From positions 107,166 through 171,165 of the forward strand of contig NZ_STFX01000054.1 of assembly GCF_005222915.1 (NCBI RefSeq): a stretch of 64,000 bases of DNA, given 5' to 3'. Shown here one piece after another: positions 44,176-52,993 of this stretch. The stretch is from Rhizobium sp. FKL33 (GTDB lineage Bacteria > Pseudomonadota > Alphaproteobacteria > Rhizobiales > Rhizobiaceae). A program made the position numbers and the translations under genes. Under the pieces are notes generated by a model. That model did no database searches. It was not told the origin of the DNA and was given only the letters and a program-made list of their open reading frames with translations. Numbering within the stretch: position 1 is the stretch's first letter; every line of letters starts with the position of its first letter.

Positions 44176-44394
44176 ATGGAATCTCCCTGCATTCTCGTTT
44201 GTTCGATCGACGACAAGACCGGCTACTGTTTCGGCTGTGGGCGGACCCGCAACGAGATCGGCGCCTGGACGCTCTATTCGAGCGAGGAACGGCGCGCCAT
44301 CATGGCGTCGCTTCCCGCTCGGCTGGAAACCATGGAACGCAAACCGCGCCGCGAAACGCGGCGCACGCGCATGGCGCGGGAGAGCAAAGTCTGA
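44176..44394 (+). CDS. DUF1289 protein
   Basis: A 72-residue cysteine-motif protein. ESPCILVCSIDDKTGYCFGCGRTRNEIGAW has four closely spaced cysteines of the DUF1289 pattern, probably a metal or cluster site, and a basic Arg-rich tail. Function is unknown. Its TGA overlaps the ATG of the aspartic protease gene (TGATG), so they are coupled. It is 41 bp downstream of cobS. Confidence 0.9.
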   Translation: MESPCILVCSIDDKTGYCFGCGRTRNEIGAWTLYSSEERRAIMASLPARLETMERKPRRETRRTRMARESKV

Positions 44395-45089
44395 TGCATC
44401 GTCTGTTGATCGCCATCATCATCGGCCTCGTCCTGCTGATCGGAGCCATGGCGCTCGCCCCCGACAGCTTTAACATGGATGGCGACGAGATCGCCGAACT
44501 GGTGAAATACGGCATGATCGCCGCGTTGATCGGCTCCGGCGTGCTGGCGAGCCAGCGCAATCTCGGACAGGCGGTGCGCAGCCTGGCGATCTGGTCGCTG
44601 ATCGCGCTTGCGCTGGTCACCGTCTATCTCTACCGCAACGACGCGCAGGACGTGGCGTCTCGGCTGACGGCCGGCCTCATTCCCGGCCGCGCTTCCACCT
44701 ATACGGATGCGCAGGGCTTCAACACGGTCGTGCTCTACAAAGCGAGCAACGGCCATTTCCAGGCCAATGTGTCGATCAACGGCAAGAGCGTGCCGATGAT
44801 GGTCGACACCGGCGCGAGCATGATCGCGCTGACCTATGAGGACGCCGAGCGCGCCGGCGTCGACATGGCCGGGTTGTCGTTCACTTCGCCCGTGATGACC
44901 GCCAACGGTCAGGCGATGATGGCCCCGGTGACCATTCCCTCGCTCAGCATCGGCGGAATCGAACGCACCAATATCCGCGCAGGCGTGGCCGAACGGGGCC
45001 GCATGGACGAGAGCCTGCTCGGCATGAGCTTCTTGCAGACGCTCAGCTCCTTCTCCTTCGAAGGCGACGAGTTGAAGCTCCGCGATTGA
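44394..45089 (+). CDS. Retropepsin-like clan AA aspartic protease, TIGR02281 type
   Basis: A 231-residue membrane-anchored protein. Three hydrophobic segments fill residues about 1-85, then a single retropepsin-like domain starts, with the active-site motif MMVDTGASMIAL and the later hydrophobic pair GMSFLQTL. It should act as a homodimer in the periplasm. The start at 44394 shares its A with the DUF1289 stop; the open frame further upstream is a shadow of DUF1289. Confidence 0.88.
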   Translation: MHRLLIAIIIGLVLLIGAMALAPDSFNMDGDEIAELVKYGMIAALIGSGVLASQRNLGQAVRSLAIWSLIALALVTVYLYRNDAQDVASRLTAGLIPGRASTYTDAQGFNTVVLYKASNGHFQANVSINGKSVPMMVDTGASMIALTYEDAERAGVDMAGLSFTSPVMTANGQAMMAPVTIPSLSIGGIERTNIRAGVAERGRMDESLLGMSFLQTLSSFSFEGDELKLRD

Positions 45090-45908
45090 TCAGGCGAGGC
45101 TGACGAAGAAACGGAGCGACACGGCGGTCAGAAACAGGCCGAAGCCGATTTCGAGCTGCCGTTTGTCGAGCGCATGGGCGAGCTTCACCCCATAGGGCGC
45201 GACCAGAAGCGTCATCGGCATGACCAGCGCCACGGTGATCCAGTTGACGAATCCCGTCGAGAATGGCGGCAGGAACGGTTCGCCCCAGCCTGCCCAGACA
45301 TAGCCGATCAGGCCGGGAATGGAGATGAGCACGCCGACGCCCGAGGCGGTGGCGACCGACTGGTGCACGGAGCGCCCGAACAGCGTCATCCAGAGGTTCG
45401 ACAACACGCCGCCGCCGACGCCCATCAGGCCGGAGAACAGGCCGATGCCGAAGCCCGCCCCGGCATTCAGCGCGCCCTTCGGAAGGTCGTCGCCCAGCCG
45501 CCAGCTCTGGCGATTGAGAAACATGCGGATGGCGATGAGCATGGACAGGACCGCGAAGATGCCGCGGAGTTCGGCGCCCGAGACATAGGCCGCGATCAAC
45601 GCCGCTGCGACCGTGCCGGCCGGGACGGACAGGGCCCAGCCCTTGAGGATCTCCATGTCGACCGCGCCGCGGGCCTTGTGGGCGCGAAACGACCGGATCG
45701 AGGTTGGGACGATGATGGCCAGAGAAGTGCCGACCGCGACATGGGTTCTGACCGCATCCGCGACGCCGAGCAGACCATACACCTGATAGAAGACCGGCAC
45801 CAGTATAGCCCCGCCGCCGACGCCGAACAGGCCGGCCAGCAAACCGGACACGACGCCCGCGGCGACGAGCGCAAGGGCGAAGACGATGAGTTCGGACAAT
45901 TCGGGCAT
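45090..45908 (-). CDS. TauE/SafE-family sulfite exporter-like membrane protein
   Basis: A 272-residue protein with about eight hydrophobic segments. The paired motifs GLLAGLFGVGGGAILVP and GLFSGLMGVGGGVLSN are the two-fold repeat of the TauE/SafE family. Members export or take up sulfonates, sulfite or organic anions; substrate unknown. A perfect AGGAGG lies 6 bases before the start. It is convergent with the aspartic protease gene. Confidence 0.92.
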   Translation of the reverse strand: MPELSELIVFALALVAAGVVSGLLAGLFGVGGGAILVPVFYQVYGLLGVADAVRTHVAVGTSLAIIVPTSIRSFRAHKARGAVDMEILKGWALSVPAGTVAAALIAAYVSGAELRGIFAVLSMLIAIRMFLNRQSWRLGDDLPKGALNAGAGFGIGLFSGLMGVGGGVLSNLWMTLFGRSVHQSVATASGVGVLISIPGLIGYVWAGWGEPFLPPFSTGFVNWITVALVMPMTLLVAPYGVKLAHALDKRQLEIGFGLFLTAVSLRFFVSLA

Positions 45909-46005
45909 GGCGAGCCTCCTGCGATCAGGAGACCTGCGCTAAGCTTCAAACGTCAGCGCGACAAGCCGCAAGCAGGGCCAAACCGTCCTGCGGCTCGCTT
46001 TTCGG

Positions 46006-46260
46006 TTACTTCCACTGTCCGTCGACATCGCATCCGCGCGGCGGAATGGGCAGGTTGCCGAAGCGCTTCTTGAGCATGTCGCAGCCGTATTTGTTGATGG
46101 GGCCGGGCATCAAGGCGTTGAGGCTCGAGCCGAAATCGTCGAAGGGGCTGTCAGCATGGGCGACATAGGCATACCACTTGCCCCCGAGAAGCAGGAGAGC
46201 GGCGGCAAGGAGCGTGGGCTTGGCGATTTTGTAAAGTCTTGAAACTGATGTCTGGGTCAT
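46006..46260 (-). CDS. Small exported protein of unknown function
   Basis: An 84-residue protein. A basic start and hydrophobic stretch (KPTLLAAALLLLGGKWYAYVAHA) form a signal peptide or anchor, then a short soluble part with CDMLKKRFG and PPRGCDVDGQWK. The two cysteines could form a disulfide. I recognise no family by name. It sits between TauE and the extensin-like lipoprotein genes, same direction. Confidence 0.6.
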   Translation of the reverse strand: MTQTSVSRLYKIAKPTLLAAALLLLGGKWYAYVAHADSPFDDFGSSLNALMPGPINKYGCDMLKKRFGNLPIPPRGCDVDGQWK

Positions 46261-46351
46261 GGCGGCGAACTCTATCTGTCGCCAACATAACGCGCCGCCA
46301 TTAAGGACTGTTCATGGCGACATATAAAATCTTAACGATTGTGGCGAAGGT

Positions 46352-47545
46352 TTACAGGCTGCAGTGCCGATAGCCCTTTTTGCGGGCGCGCAGATCGAAG
46401 TGGAAGTGATCGCCGTGATAGGGATCGCCGGGTCCGAGCACGGTGGTGAAGTAGCGGCAGGAATCCTCGCGAACGGTCTTCAGCAGCCCCTTTTCGCGGA
46501 ACTGGAAGAAGCCCTTCTTGCGCACGTCGATTTCCTTACCGTTGTTCAGCACAAATTTGCCGATGTCGATGGCGTTGCCGCGCGCATGTTCGGACCAGGG
46601 ATTGTTGGAGCGGGAATTCATCTTGCGGCAGGAATAGGACGACATCTGATGGATCGTCTTGATGCCTGAGAAATAGCGATAGCGGGCGGCCGGCACGAGC
46701 TCGTTGCGCACCCATTTGGCGAAGGCGCGGGTCACGTTGCAGTTCAGCTTGGCGGCCGGCTTCAACTGCACGCCATTGGAAAAGCCGCTGACGAGGATCG
46801 GGTGAGCGATGCCGCAACTGGGGCCGTTGGAAATCGGCGGAATGTCCTCGAAGCGGACGCCGAGCTTCTGAAGATCCTGCCGGCAGGCCTTGTCCGCCTT
46901 GGTCAAGCCGCCATAGGATTCCGGGACCTGCATCGGATCCGAAAAACGCGGCACGAAGGCCACCTGCTGCTCAGGCTCCTCCCGACGGCGGCTGGGAAGC
47001 GTGATCTGGTTCGCCTCCCGCGCCTGGTCGAACGGCACCGTCTGGGGAGCCGATGGCGCCGACATGTCGACGAGCTCATCCGTGCCGAGACCGGCGACGA
47101 CCGGTTGGGACGTCGTGCCCTCGGCGATGTCTCGCGCCTGTTCTTCCGCAAGTCCGACGGGGGCGACGCCGAGGCTGTCGTCGATATTGACGCCCTGTTC
47201 GGGAATGGTCATCGCCTGCGCGTTGGAAGGCATGGGCTGGCTCGCCTCGGGGGCGGCGTCGACAAGCGGCTGGTCCGTCGATGAGGACAGATCCTGGCCC
47301 GGATCTCCCACGCCGGCCAGGTTGGGCTGATCGAGATAGGGATCGACGTTTTCGGTCGTCTGCGCTGGATTGGCTGGCGCGGCATAGGTGGCCTGGCGGG
47401 TCTGCCGGGTCACCTTAACGCTGGAGACGGTTTCCGAGCCGATATCGGCGGGCGGCGTCAGATCACCCGAACAGGATGTCAGCGCGACGGCGACGCCGAC
47501 CGTCAGAAGACGCCGGCTCCAAGTGATGCAGAACGCAATACGCAT
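46352..47545 (-). CDS. Extensin-like C-terminal domain lipoprotein
   Basis: A 397-residue envelope protein. The lipobox VALTSC at about residues 20-25 marks it as a lipoprotein. Residues about 30-210 are a disordered Gln/Pro/Val-rich linker. The C-terminal 180 residues form the extensin-like_C domain: CRQDLQKLGVRFEDIPP, SCGIAHPILV, YSCRKMNSRSNNPWSEHARGNAIDI and YHGDHFHFDL. The last two contain His and Asp arranged as in peptidoglycan LAS-type peptidases, so a cell-wall role is likely. Confidence 0.85.
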   Translation of the reverse strand: MRIAFCITWSRRLLTVGVAVALTSCSGDLTPPADIGSETVSSVKVTRQTRQATYAAPANPAQTTENVDPYLDQPNLAGVGDPGQDLSSSTDQPLVDAAPEASQPMPSNAQAMTIPEQGVNIDDSLGVAPVGLAEEQARDIAEGTTSQPVVAGLGTDELVDMSAPSAPQTVPFDQAREANQITLPSRRREEPEQQVAFVPRFSDPMQVPESYGGLTKADKACRQDLQKLGVRFEDIPPISNGPSCGIAHPILVSGFSNGVQLKPAAKLNCNVTRAFAKWVRNELVPAARYRYFSGIKTIHQMSSYSCRKMNSRSNNPWSEHARGNAIDIGKFVLNNGKEIDVRKKGFFQFREKGLLKTVREDSCRYFTTVLGPGDPYHGDHFHFDLRARKKGYRHCSL

Positions 47546-47639
47546 AGTCTCATCCGTCGGCCAAATTCCGATGCGATTGCTCAGTTTAAGGCCGAAAGGG
47601 TTAGCAGAGCGTAAAGCCGGCTATCTTCCCACAGGACAA

Positions 47640-48497
47640 TCAGAAGGCGGCGCGGCGATGGGCCCGCCACAGGCGCCACATTCTGAGCCATTGCGGCGAA
47701 ACCGGAGGCTCGGACAAGCAGGCAGGGCCGAGCTTTTCGGCCTTGTCAAACACAGACTGCGCCAGTGCGACCGGCAGATAGGCGTCGGCTGCGGGCTGGG
47801 CCAGCTTGCCTTTCGCCGCCGCGCGGGCGGAGGCGAGATGATCGCGGCCGTAGCCGATGAAGGCCTTGATAGCGTGGGCGACGGCGGGGCTCTCGCCTTC
47901 GAGGAAAGCCGGAGCGGTCAGGCCGGTGGCGGAAAGGATGTCCGCGGGCAGATAGACCTGACTGCGACGCCGATGCAGCGGCGTCAGCAGGAGAACGCCG
48001 GCGACGAGTTGGGCGATGCCCGCATGGCCGGCGGCGTCGGCCAGTTGCGGCGCGGCGTCGGGGGCCAGGATCAGGGTGGTCATCTGGATCAGCGCCGACG
48101 ATGTCTCGCCGGCATAGCCTTCGAACATGCTCCGGCTTTCCATGGGGTCGTCATAGAGATCGAAGATGCGCGCTTCCGTCATGGCCGCGAGCGCTGCCCG
48201 CGGCAGCTTGTGTTCTTCGATGGCGTGTATGAGGCCGGCGGCGAGCGGATTGGCCATGGCGTCGCCCGCGCCCTGCCCTTCTACGAGATCGCGCCACCAT
48301 TGCAGACGGATCTCACCCGGCAAGGGGTCGCGCACCACGTCGCGCACCCGCGCCAGTTCGGCGTTGAAGGCGTAGAGGGCCGCGACCGCGCCGCGCTTTT
48401 CCTCGGGCATCAGCAGGCAGGCGAGATAGCGATCGAGATCGGTCGAGCGCAGCGTGGTCAGGCACGCCTCATAGGCTTCGTCGCGGCCCGTGGCCAT
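47640..48497 (-). CDS. Squalene/phytoene synthase-like protein (NDUFAF6-like)
   Basis: A 285-residue all-helical protein of the trans-isoprenyl synthase fold. It has RYLACLLMPEEKRGAVAALYAFNAELARVRD and PLPGEIRLQWWRD, but the Asp-rich DDxxD motifs of true squalene or phytoene synthases are not seen. This resembles the branch that includes the human complex I assembly factor NDUFAF6. It starts 3 bp after the NDUFAF3-like gene stop. Carotenoid or hopanoid synthesis is less likely. Confidence 0.75.
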   Translation of the reverse strand: MATGRDEAYEACLTTLRSTDLDRYLACLLMPEEKRGAVAALYAFNAELARVRDVVRDPLPGEIRLQWWRDLVEGQGAGDAMANPLAAGLIHAIEEHKLPRAALAAMTEARIFDLYDDPMESRSMFEGYAGETSSALIQMTTLILAPDAAPQLADAAGHAGIAQLVAGVLLLTPLHRRRSQVYLPADILSATGLTAPAFLEGESPAVAHAIKAFIGYGRDHLASARAAAKGKLAQPAADAYLPVALAQSVFDKAEKLGPACLSEPPVSPQWLRMWRLWRAHRRAAF

Positions 48498-48500
48498 GGC

Positions 48501-48890
48501 TCACTCCACGGCGATCAGGGCGGCGGCTGCCGCGCGGTTTTCGGCGAGCAGGATGTTGAAGGTGCGCACCGCCGCCCCGGTCGACATGGGGTCGGCGGAA
48601 ATCTGCGCCTCCTTGAGCGCCTCCCGAAGGGGACGCTTGAGCGGCATCAGGTTCTTGCCGGTGCCGACGAGCAGCACCTCGATCTCGGCCGCCTCGGACA
48701 ACACGCGCGCAAGGCTCGCCTCGTCGATATCGGCTCCGTCCGCGACATCCCAGCCATAGATGCCCGAAGGCAGGCAGAGGATCGAGCCGCGATGGCTCAT
48801 ATCCGCGAAACGGAAGCCGCCATTGCCGTAAGCGTCGATCGGCGCCCGTCCCGGGAAATGCTGCTCGCGGATGATGATGCCTCTGGCCAC
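48501..48890 (-). CDS. Mth938-like domain protein (NDUFAF3-like)
   Basis: A 129-residue protein with the GNGGFRFADMSHRGSILCLPSGIYGW opening and EVLLVGTGKNLMPLKRPLREALKEAQI core of the Mth938/NDUFAF3 family. The human relative is a complex I assembly factor. The start codon is GTG (48888-48890). It lies 3 bp after secDF and 3 bp before the NDUFAF6-like gene, so all are in one operon. I recall this context with sec genes as widely conserved in alphaproteobacteria. Confidence 0.85.
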   Translation of the reverse strand: MARGIIIREQHFPGRAPIDAYGNGGFRFADMSHRGSILCLPSGIYGWDVADGADIDEASLARVLSEAAEIEVLLVGTGKNLMPLKRPLREALKEAQISADPMSTGAAVRTFNILLAENRAAAAALIAVE

Positions 48891-48893
48891 GCT

Positions 48894-51446
48894 TTACACC
48901 GCCTGCGCTTCGCCGGCCTTTTCATCCTTCTCGTCCTTCTTGTCGAACGCATCCGACCGAAGCTTGAAGAGGATAAGGATCGGCGCGGCGATGTAGATCG
49001 AGGAGAAGGTGCCGACGAGAACGCCGAACAGCATGGAGATGGTGAAGCCGCGGATGACCTCGCCGCCGAACAGCACCAGCGCCGCAATCGCGATCATCGT
49101 CGTGACCGAGGTCAGGATGGTGCGCGACAGCGTCGAGTTGATCGAGGTGTCGATCAGGAGCTCGAGCGGCATCTTTTTGTAGCGTCTGAGATTTTCACGC
49201 ATTCGGTCATAGACCACGACGGTGTCGTTCAGCGAGTAACCGACGATGGTCAGGATCGCCGCGATACTGGTGATGTCGAATTCCAGCCCGGTGAAGACGA
49301 AGAGGCCGATGGTCAGCAACAGGTCGTGCAGGGTCGCGACGATGGCGCCGAGCGCGAACTGCCATTCGAAGCGGAACCAGATATAGACCATGATCGCGAG
49401 CAGCGAGAGGCCGACGCCGATCGCGCCCGTCATCGCCAGTTCGCCCGACACGGACGGACCGACCACTTCGACGCGACGGAAATCGTAATCGTCGCTCAGC
49501 TCGCCGCGGATCTTGTTGACGGCGGACTGCTCGGCGTTTTCGCCGGCGTCCTGGCTCTGGACGCGCACCAGCACCGAGCTCGGATCCCCGAAGCCCTGCA
49601 CCTGCACGCCGCCGAGATTGAGTTCGCCGAGACGGTTGCGGATATCGCCGAGATTTGCGTCGCCCTGCTTGGCCTTCAGCTCGATCATCGAGCCGCCGGT
49701 GAAATCGATGCCCAGTTCCAGCCCCTTGGTCGCAAAACCTGCGACCGAGGCGATAGCCAAGACCAGAGATGCGCCGAAGGTCCATTTGCGCACGCTCATG
49801 AAACGGATCTGCGCAAAATCGAAGAAGCCGGTGCGCACACCCTTGGGCAGCGCCTTCGGACGGGTGCGGCGCAGCCAGATGGAGATCATCAGGCGCGACA
49901 CGGTGTAAGCGGTAAACACGGTGGTGATGATGCCGATCGACAGCGTGACGGCGAAGCCGCGCACCGGGCCGGACCCCATGTAGAACAGGATGATGGCGGC
50001 GATCAACGTCGTCAGGTTGGCGTCGATGATGGTGCCGAACGCCTTGTTGAAGCCGGTCTCCATGGCCTGGGTGATAGGCCTGCCGGCCTTCACCTCTTCG
50101 CGGAAGCGTTCATAGAACAGCACGTTGGAGTCGACAGCCTGACCGATGGTCAGGACGATGCCGGCGATGCCGGGCAAGGTCAGCGTCGCGCCCAGCATCG
50201 ACAGGATGGCGATGATCATCACGACGTTGATGACCATGGCGGCGGACGCGATCGCGCCCAGCGTGCCATAGAAGAACTGCATGAAGGCGATGACGGCGAT
50301 GAGGCCGATCACGCCGGCGATGAAGCCTGCGCGGATCGAGTCGGCGCCGAGGCCCGGGCCGACGGTGCGTTCTTCGACCACGGTCAGGGTCGCAGGCAGC
50401 GCGCCCGCGCGCAGCAGGACCGCGAGGTCGGAAGCGCTCTGGGCGGTGAAATTGCCGGAAATCTGTCCGGCGCCACCGAGGATCGGTTCGTTGATGACGG
50501 GCGCGGTGATCACCTGATTGTCGAGCACGATCGCGAAGGGCTCGCCGACATGCTCCTGCGTGATGCGGCCGAACTTCTGCGCGCCGGCGGAATCGAAGCG
50601 GAACGACACGATGGCGGCATTGTTCTGCTGATTGAAGCCCGGCTGCGCGTCGACAAGGTTTTCACCCGTCAGGATGGCGCGCTTCTGGAGAAGATACGGC
50701 GCCGGCGGATCGTCGTTGGAATAGACGATTTCCGAGCTGGCCGGCGGACGACCATTCATGGCTTCCTGCACCGGCATCGAATTGTCGACGAGGTGGAAGG
50801 TCAGCTTGGCGGTCTTGTTGAGGATGGACTTGAGGCGCTGCGGATCATCGAGACCCGGCACCTGCACCACGATGCGATCGGCGCCCTGACGCTGGATCAG
50901 CGGTTCGGTCGTGCCGAGTTCGTCGACGCGCCGACGCACGACTTCGATCGACTGCGACACGGCCGACTGGACGCGATAGTTCAGGCCTTCGTCGGTCAGT
51001 TCGACGGTGAAGGTCCCATCCGCCGTGTTGCTGACGCGCGCTTCCTGGATCGAGGAGCCGCCGAAACCGCCGACGCTCACCGGCAGGGTGAGATCCTTCA
51101 GCGCCTCCTTGGCGGCGTCGATCTGGCTGGCGTCGCGCAGCTTGAAGGTCACCTGCTGGCCGCGGGCGGCGAGACCGGTATAGCCGATCGAGGCCTTGCG
51201 GAGATTGCCGCGAACATCGTCGAGCACTGTGTCCATGCGCTCTTTGAGGATGTCGTTGCGGTCCAACTGCAACATGATATGCGAGCCGCCCTGGAGGTCG
51301 AGGCCCAGCGTCATCGTCGTCTTCGGGAACCAGGACGGCATGCCGGCAAGCACATCCTTGGGGATGAAGTTCGGAGCGGCGATCAGGATACTGACCAGCG
51401 TCACGAGCCAGATGGCGATGGCTTTCCAGCGCGAAAAATACAGCAT
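48894..51446 (-). CDS. secDF: Protein translocase SecDF (fused SecD and SecF)
   Basis: An 850-residue inner-membrane protein that uses the proton gradient to help Sec export. The SecD half has the N-terminal segment, a large periplasmic region and VDSNVLFYERFREE in its transmembrane part; the SecF half starts near LGIDFTGGSMIELK and ends with GYSLNDTVVVYDRMRENL. The two are fused at about residue 530, as in many alphaproteobacteria. It follows yajC by 66 bp. Confidence 0.97.
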   Translation of the reverse strand: MLYFSRWKAIAIWLVTLVSILIAAPNFIPKDVLAGMPSWFPKTTMTLGLDLQGGSHIMLQLDRNDILKERMDTVLDDVRGNLRKASIGYTGLAARGQQVTFKLRDASQIDAAKEALKDLTLPVSVGGFGGSSIQEARVSNTADGTFTVELTDEGLNYRVQSAVSQSIEVVRRRVDELGTTEPLIQRQGADRIVVQVPGLDDPQRLKSILNKTAKLTFHLVDNSMPVQEAMNGRPPASSEIVYSNDDPPAPYLLQKRAILTGENLVDAQPGFNQQNNAAIVSFRFDSAGAQKFGRITQEHVGEPFAIVLDNQVITAPVINEPILGGAGQISGNFTAQSASDLAVLLRAGALPATLTVVEERTVGPGLGADSIRAGFIAGVIGLIAVIAFMQFFYGTLGAIASAAMVINVVMIIAILSMLGATLTLPGIAGIVLTIGQAVDSNVLFYERFREEVKAGRPITQAMETGFNKAFGTIIDANLTTLIAAIILFYMGSGPVRGFAVTLSIGIITTVFTAYTVSRLMISIWLRRTRPKALPKGVRTGFFDFAQIRFMSVRKWTFGASLVLAIASVAGFATKGLELGIDFTGGSMIELKAKQGDANLGDIRNRLGELNLGGVQVQGFGDPSSVLVRVQSQDAGENAEQSAVNKIRGELSDDYDFRRVEVVGPSVSGELAMTGAIGVGLSLLAIMVYIWFRFEWQFALGAIVATLHDLLLTIGLFVFTGLEFDITSIAAILTIVGYSLNDTVVVYDRMRENLRRYKKMPLELLIDTSINSTLSRTILTSVTTMIAIAALVLFGGEVIRGFTISMLFGVLVGTFSSIYIAAPILILFKLRSDAFDKKDEKDEKAGEAQAV

Positions 51447-51484
51447 GAGCGTCTCGATATGGTTCCGTCAGGCGAAAATGCGAA

Positions 51485-51505
51485 ACGGCGCGGAGACCGC
51501 GCCGT
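51485..51505 (-). terminator. Hairpin between yajC and secDF
   Basis: ACGGCGCGG (51485-51493) pairs perfectly with CCGCGCCGT (51497-51505) around a 3-nt loop. On the minus strand TTCGCATTTTCG follows, a loose T-rich tail. It may attenuate transcription from yajC into secDF or serve as an mRNA-processing site. Confidence 0.5.
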
Positions 51506-51512
51506 CAAAATA

Positions 51513-51860
51513 TCAGGGCTTGTTCGCGGCCACGGGCTCGCCCTTGACGCGGACTTCCGCGATCATGGCGCGGACGACGCGGACCTTCACGCCTTCGGCG
51601 ATTTCGGCTTCGATCTCGTCTTGGCCTTCGGTGACCTTGGTGACCTTGGCGACGAGACCGCCGCCGAGCACAACCTGGTCGCCGCGACGGATGTTCTTCA
51701 GGATTTCCTCGCGCTTTTTGACCTGCTGGCGCTGCGGCCGGAAAATCAGGAAATAGAAGACCACCATCATCGGCACGAAGAGAAGAAGAATGTCCAATCC
51801 GCCGCCCAGCGGCGAGGACTGCGACGTTGCCGACTGCGCGAAGGCTTCCGTGAAAATCAT
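51513..51860 (-). CDS. yajC: Preprotein translocase subunit YajC
   Basis: A 115-residue SecDF partner. One membrane helix (DILLLFVPMMVVFYFLIFRPQRQQ) and the following KKREEILKNIRRGDQVVLGGGLVAKV match YajC. It heads the yajC-secDF-NDUFAF3-NDUFAF6-like operon. Confidence 0.96.
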   Translation of the reverse strand: MIFTEAFAQSATSQSSPLGGGLDILLLFVPMMVVFYFLIFRPQRQQVKKREEILKNIRRGDQVVLGGGLVAKVTKVTEGQDEIEAEIAEGVKVRVVRAMIAEVRVKGEPVAANKP

Positions 51861-52059
51861 CTGATACTCCCGACGATGAAACTTGGACGGCCTGATATGG
51901 CCGGTTTTCTGGCCGCCGGAATATAGGAAGATGGCCTGTCAATGCAACAGCGGCGTTGGAAATAACCATTCGTAAACCGACGTTTTCACCCGCTTCCGAC
52001 CTTTCGGGCCCCTGCCCCGCATGTTAGCTGCCTCCCTCACAGGAAAAAGGAGCGACACG

Positions 52060-52923
52060 ATGAACGACGAAATCCTCGCCGCGATCCTCACCGAATTGAA
52101 AAGACTGGCCGATGCGGCGGAACGAAGCGCCGGTCCCAAGGCGCCCGTGGTCGACTGGGCGGCGGCGGATTGCTTCGTCTGGGCGCCGGAGCGCCTGGCG
52201 CTGCAGGCGGTCGCCCGACCCAACCGCGTCGATCTCTCGCTCATCAAGGGCGTCGATCATGTGAAGTCGATTCTGCATGACAACACCGAGCGTTTCGGCG
52301 CGGGCTTTCCGGCCAACAATGTGCTGCTCTGGGGCGCGCGCGGCATGGGCAAGAGTTCGCTGGTCAAGGCGGTGCATGCCGCCGTCAACGACGCGCTGTC
52401 GATCCGGCTCAAACTGGTGGAGGTGCATCGCGAGGATATCGACACCCTTCCGGCGCTGATGGACATCCTCAAGACCAGCGGCGAGCGGATCATGCTGTTC
52501 TGCGACGACCTCTCCTTCGACCATGACGACACGTCCTACAAGTCTCTGAAGGCGGCGCTGGACGGCGGCGTCGAGGGGCGGCCCGACAATGTCGTCTTCT
52601 ATGCGACGTCCAACCGGCGGCATCTCCTGCCGCGCAACATGATCGAAAACGAGCAGTCCACCGCGATCAATCCGTCCGAGGCGGTCGAGGAGAAAGTGTC
52701 GCTGTCGGATCGCTTCGGCTTGTGGCTCGGCTTCCACAAATGCAGCCAGGACGACTATCTCGCGATGATCGACGGCTATGCCGACTATTTCAAGCTCACG
52801 GCCGCACGCGAGCAGATGCATGCGGAGGCGCTGGAATGGGCGACGACGCGCGGTTCGCGCTCCGGCCGCGTCGCCTGGCAGTTCATCCAGGATCTCGCGG
52901 GGCGTCTGCGGCAAACGCTTTGA
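52060..52923 (+). CDS. DUF815 family AAA-type ATPase
   Basis: A 287-residue ATPase. Walker A is WGARGMGKSSLVKA (about residues 91-104). The Walker B-like element is MLFCDDLSFDHDD, and YATSNRRHLLPR is a sensor-1-like segment. This order is the DUF815 family. Function unknown; it may act as a chaperone or loader. The start at 52060 has AAGGAG 8 bases upstream. It is divergent from yajC and converges with the M23 lipoprotein. Confidence 0.88.
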   Translation: MNDEILAAILTELKRLADAAERSAGPKAPVVDWAAADCFVWAPERLALQAVARPNRVDLSLIKGVDHVKSILHDNTERFGAGFPANNVLLWGARGMGKSSLVKAVHAAVNDALSIRLKLVEVHREDIDTLPALMDILKTSGERIMLFCDDLSFDHDDTSYKSLKAALDGGVEGRPDNVVFYATSNRRHLLPRNMIENEQSTAINPSEAVEEKVSLSDRFGLWLGFHKCSQDDYLAMIDGYADYFKLTAAREQMHAEALEWATTRGSRSGRVAWQFIQDLAGRLRQTL

Positions 52924-52941
52924 GATCTACCGGAAACGAAG

Positions 52942-52967
52942 GAAGCCCGGCTGAGGGGCCGGGCTTC
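52942..52967. terminator. Hairpin between convergent DUF815 and M23 genes
   Basis: GAAGCCCGGC (52942-52951) pairs with GCCGGGCTTC (52958-52967), 10 bp perfect, loop 6. Both flanks are weak in T, so it may act as a modest bidirectional terminator. Confidence 0.55.
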
Positions 52968-52993
52968 TCACGCGCGATCCTCCGACGCACAAC

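Noticed and set aside
47388-51926. 1512-residue plus-strand open frame opposite secDF and neighbours
   Set aside because: It spans several well-recognised minus-strand genes and their gaps, so it cannot be a real gene here.
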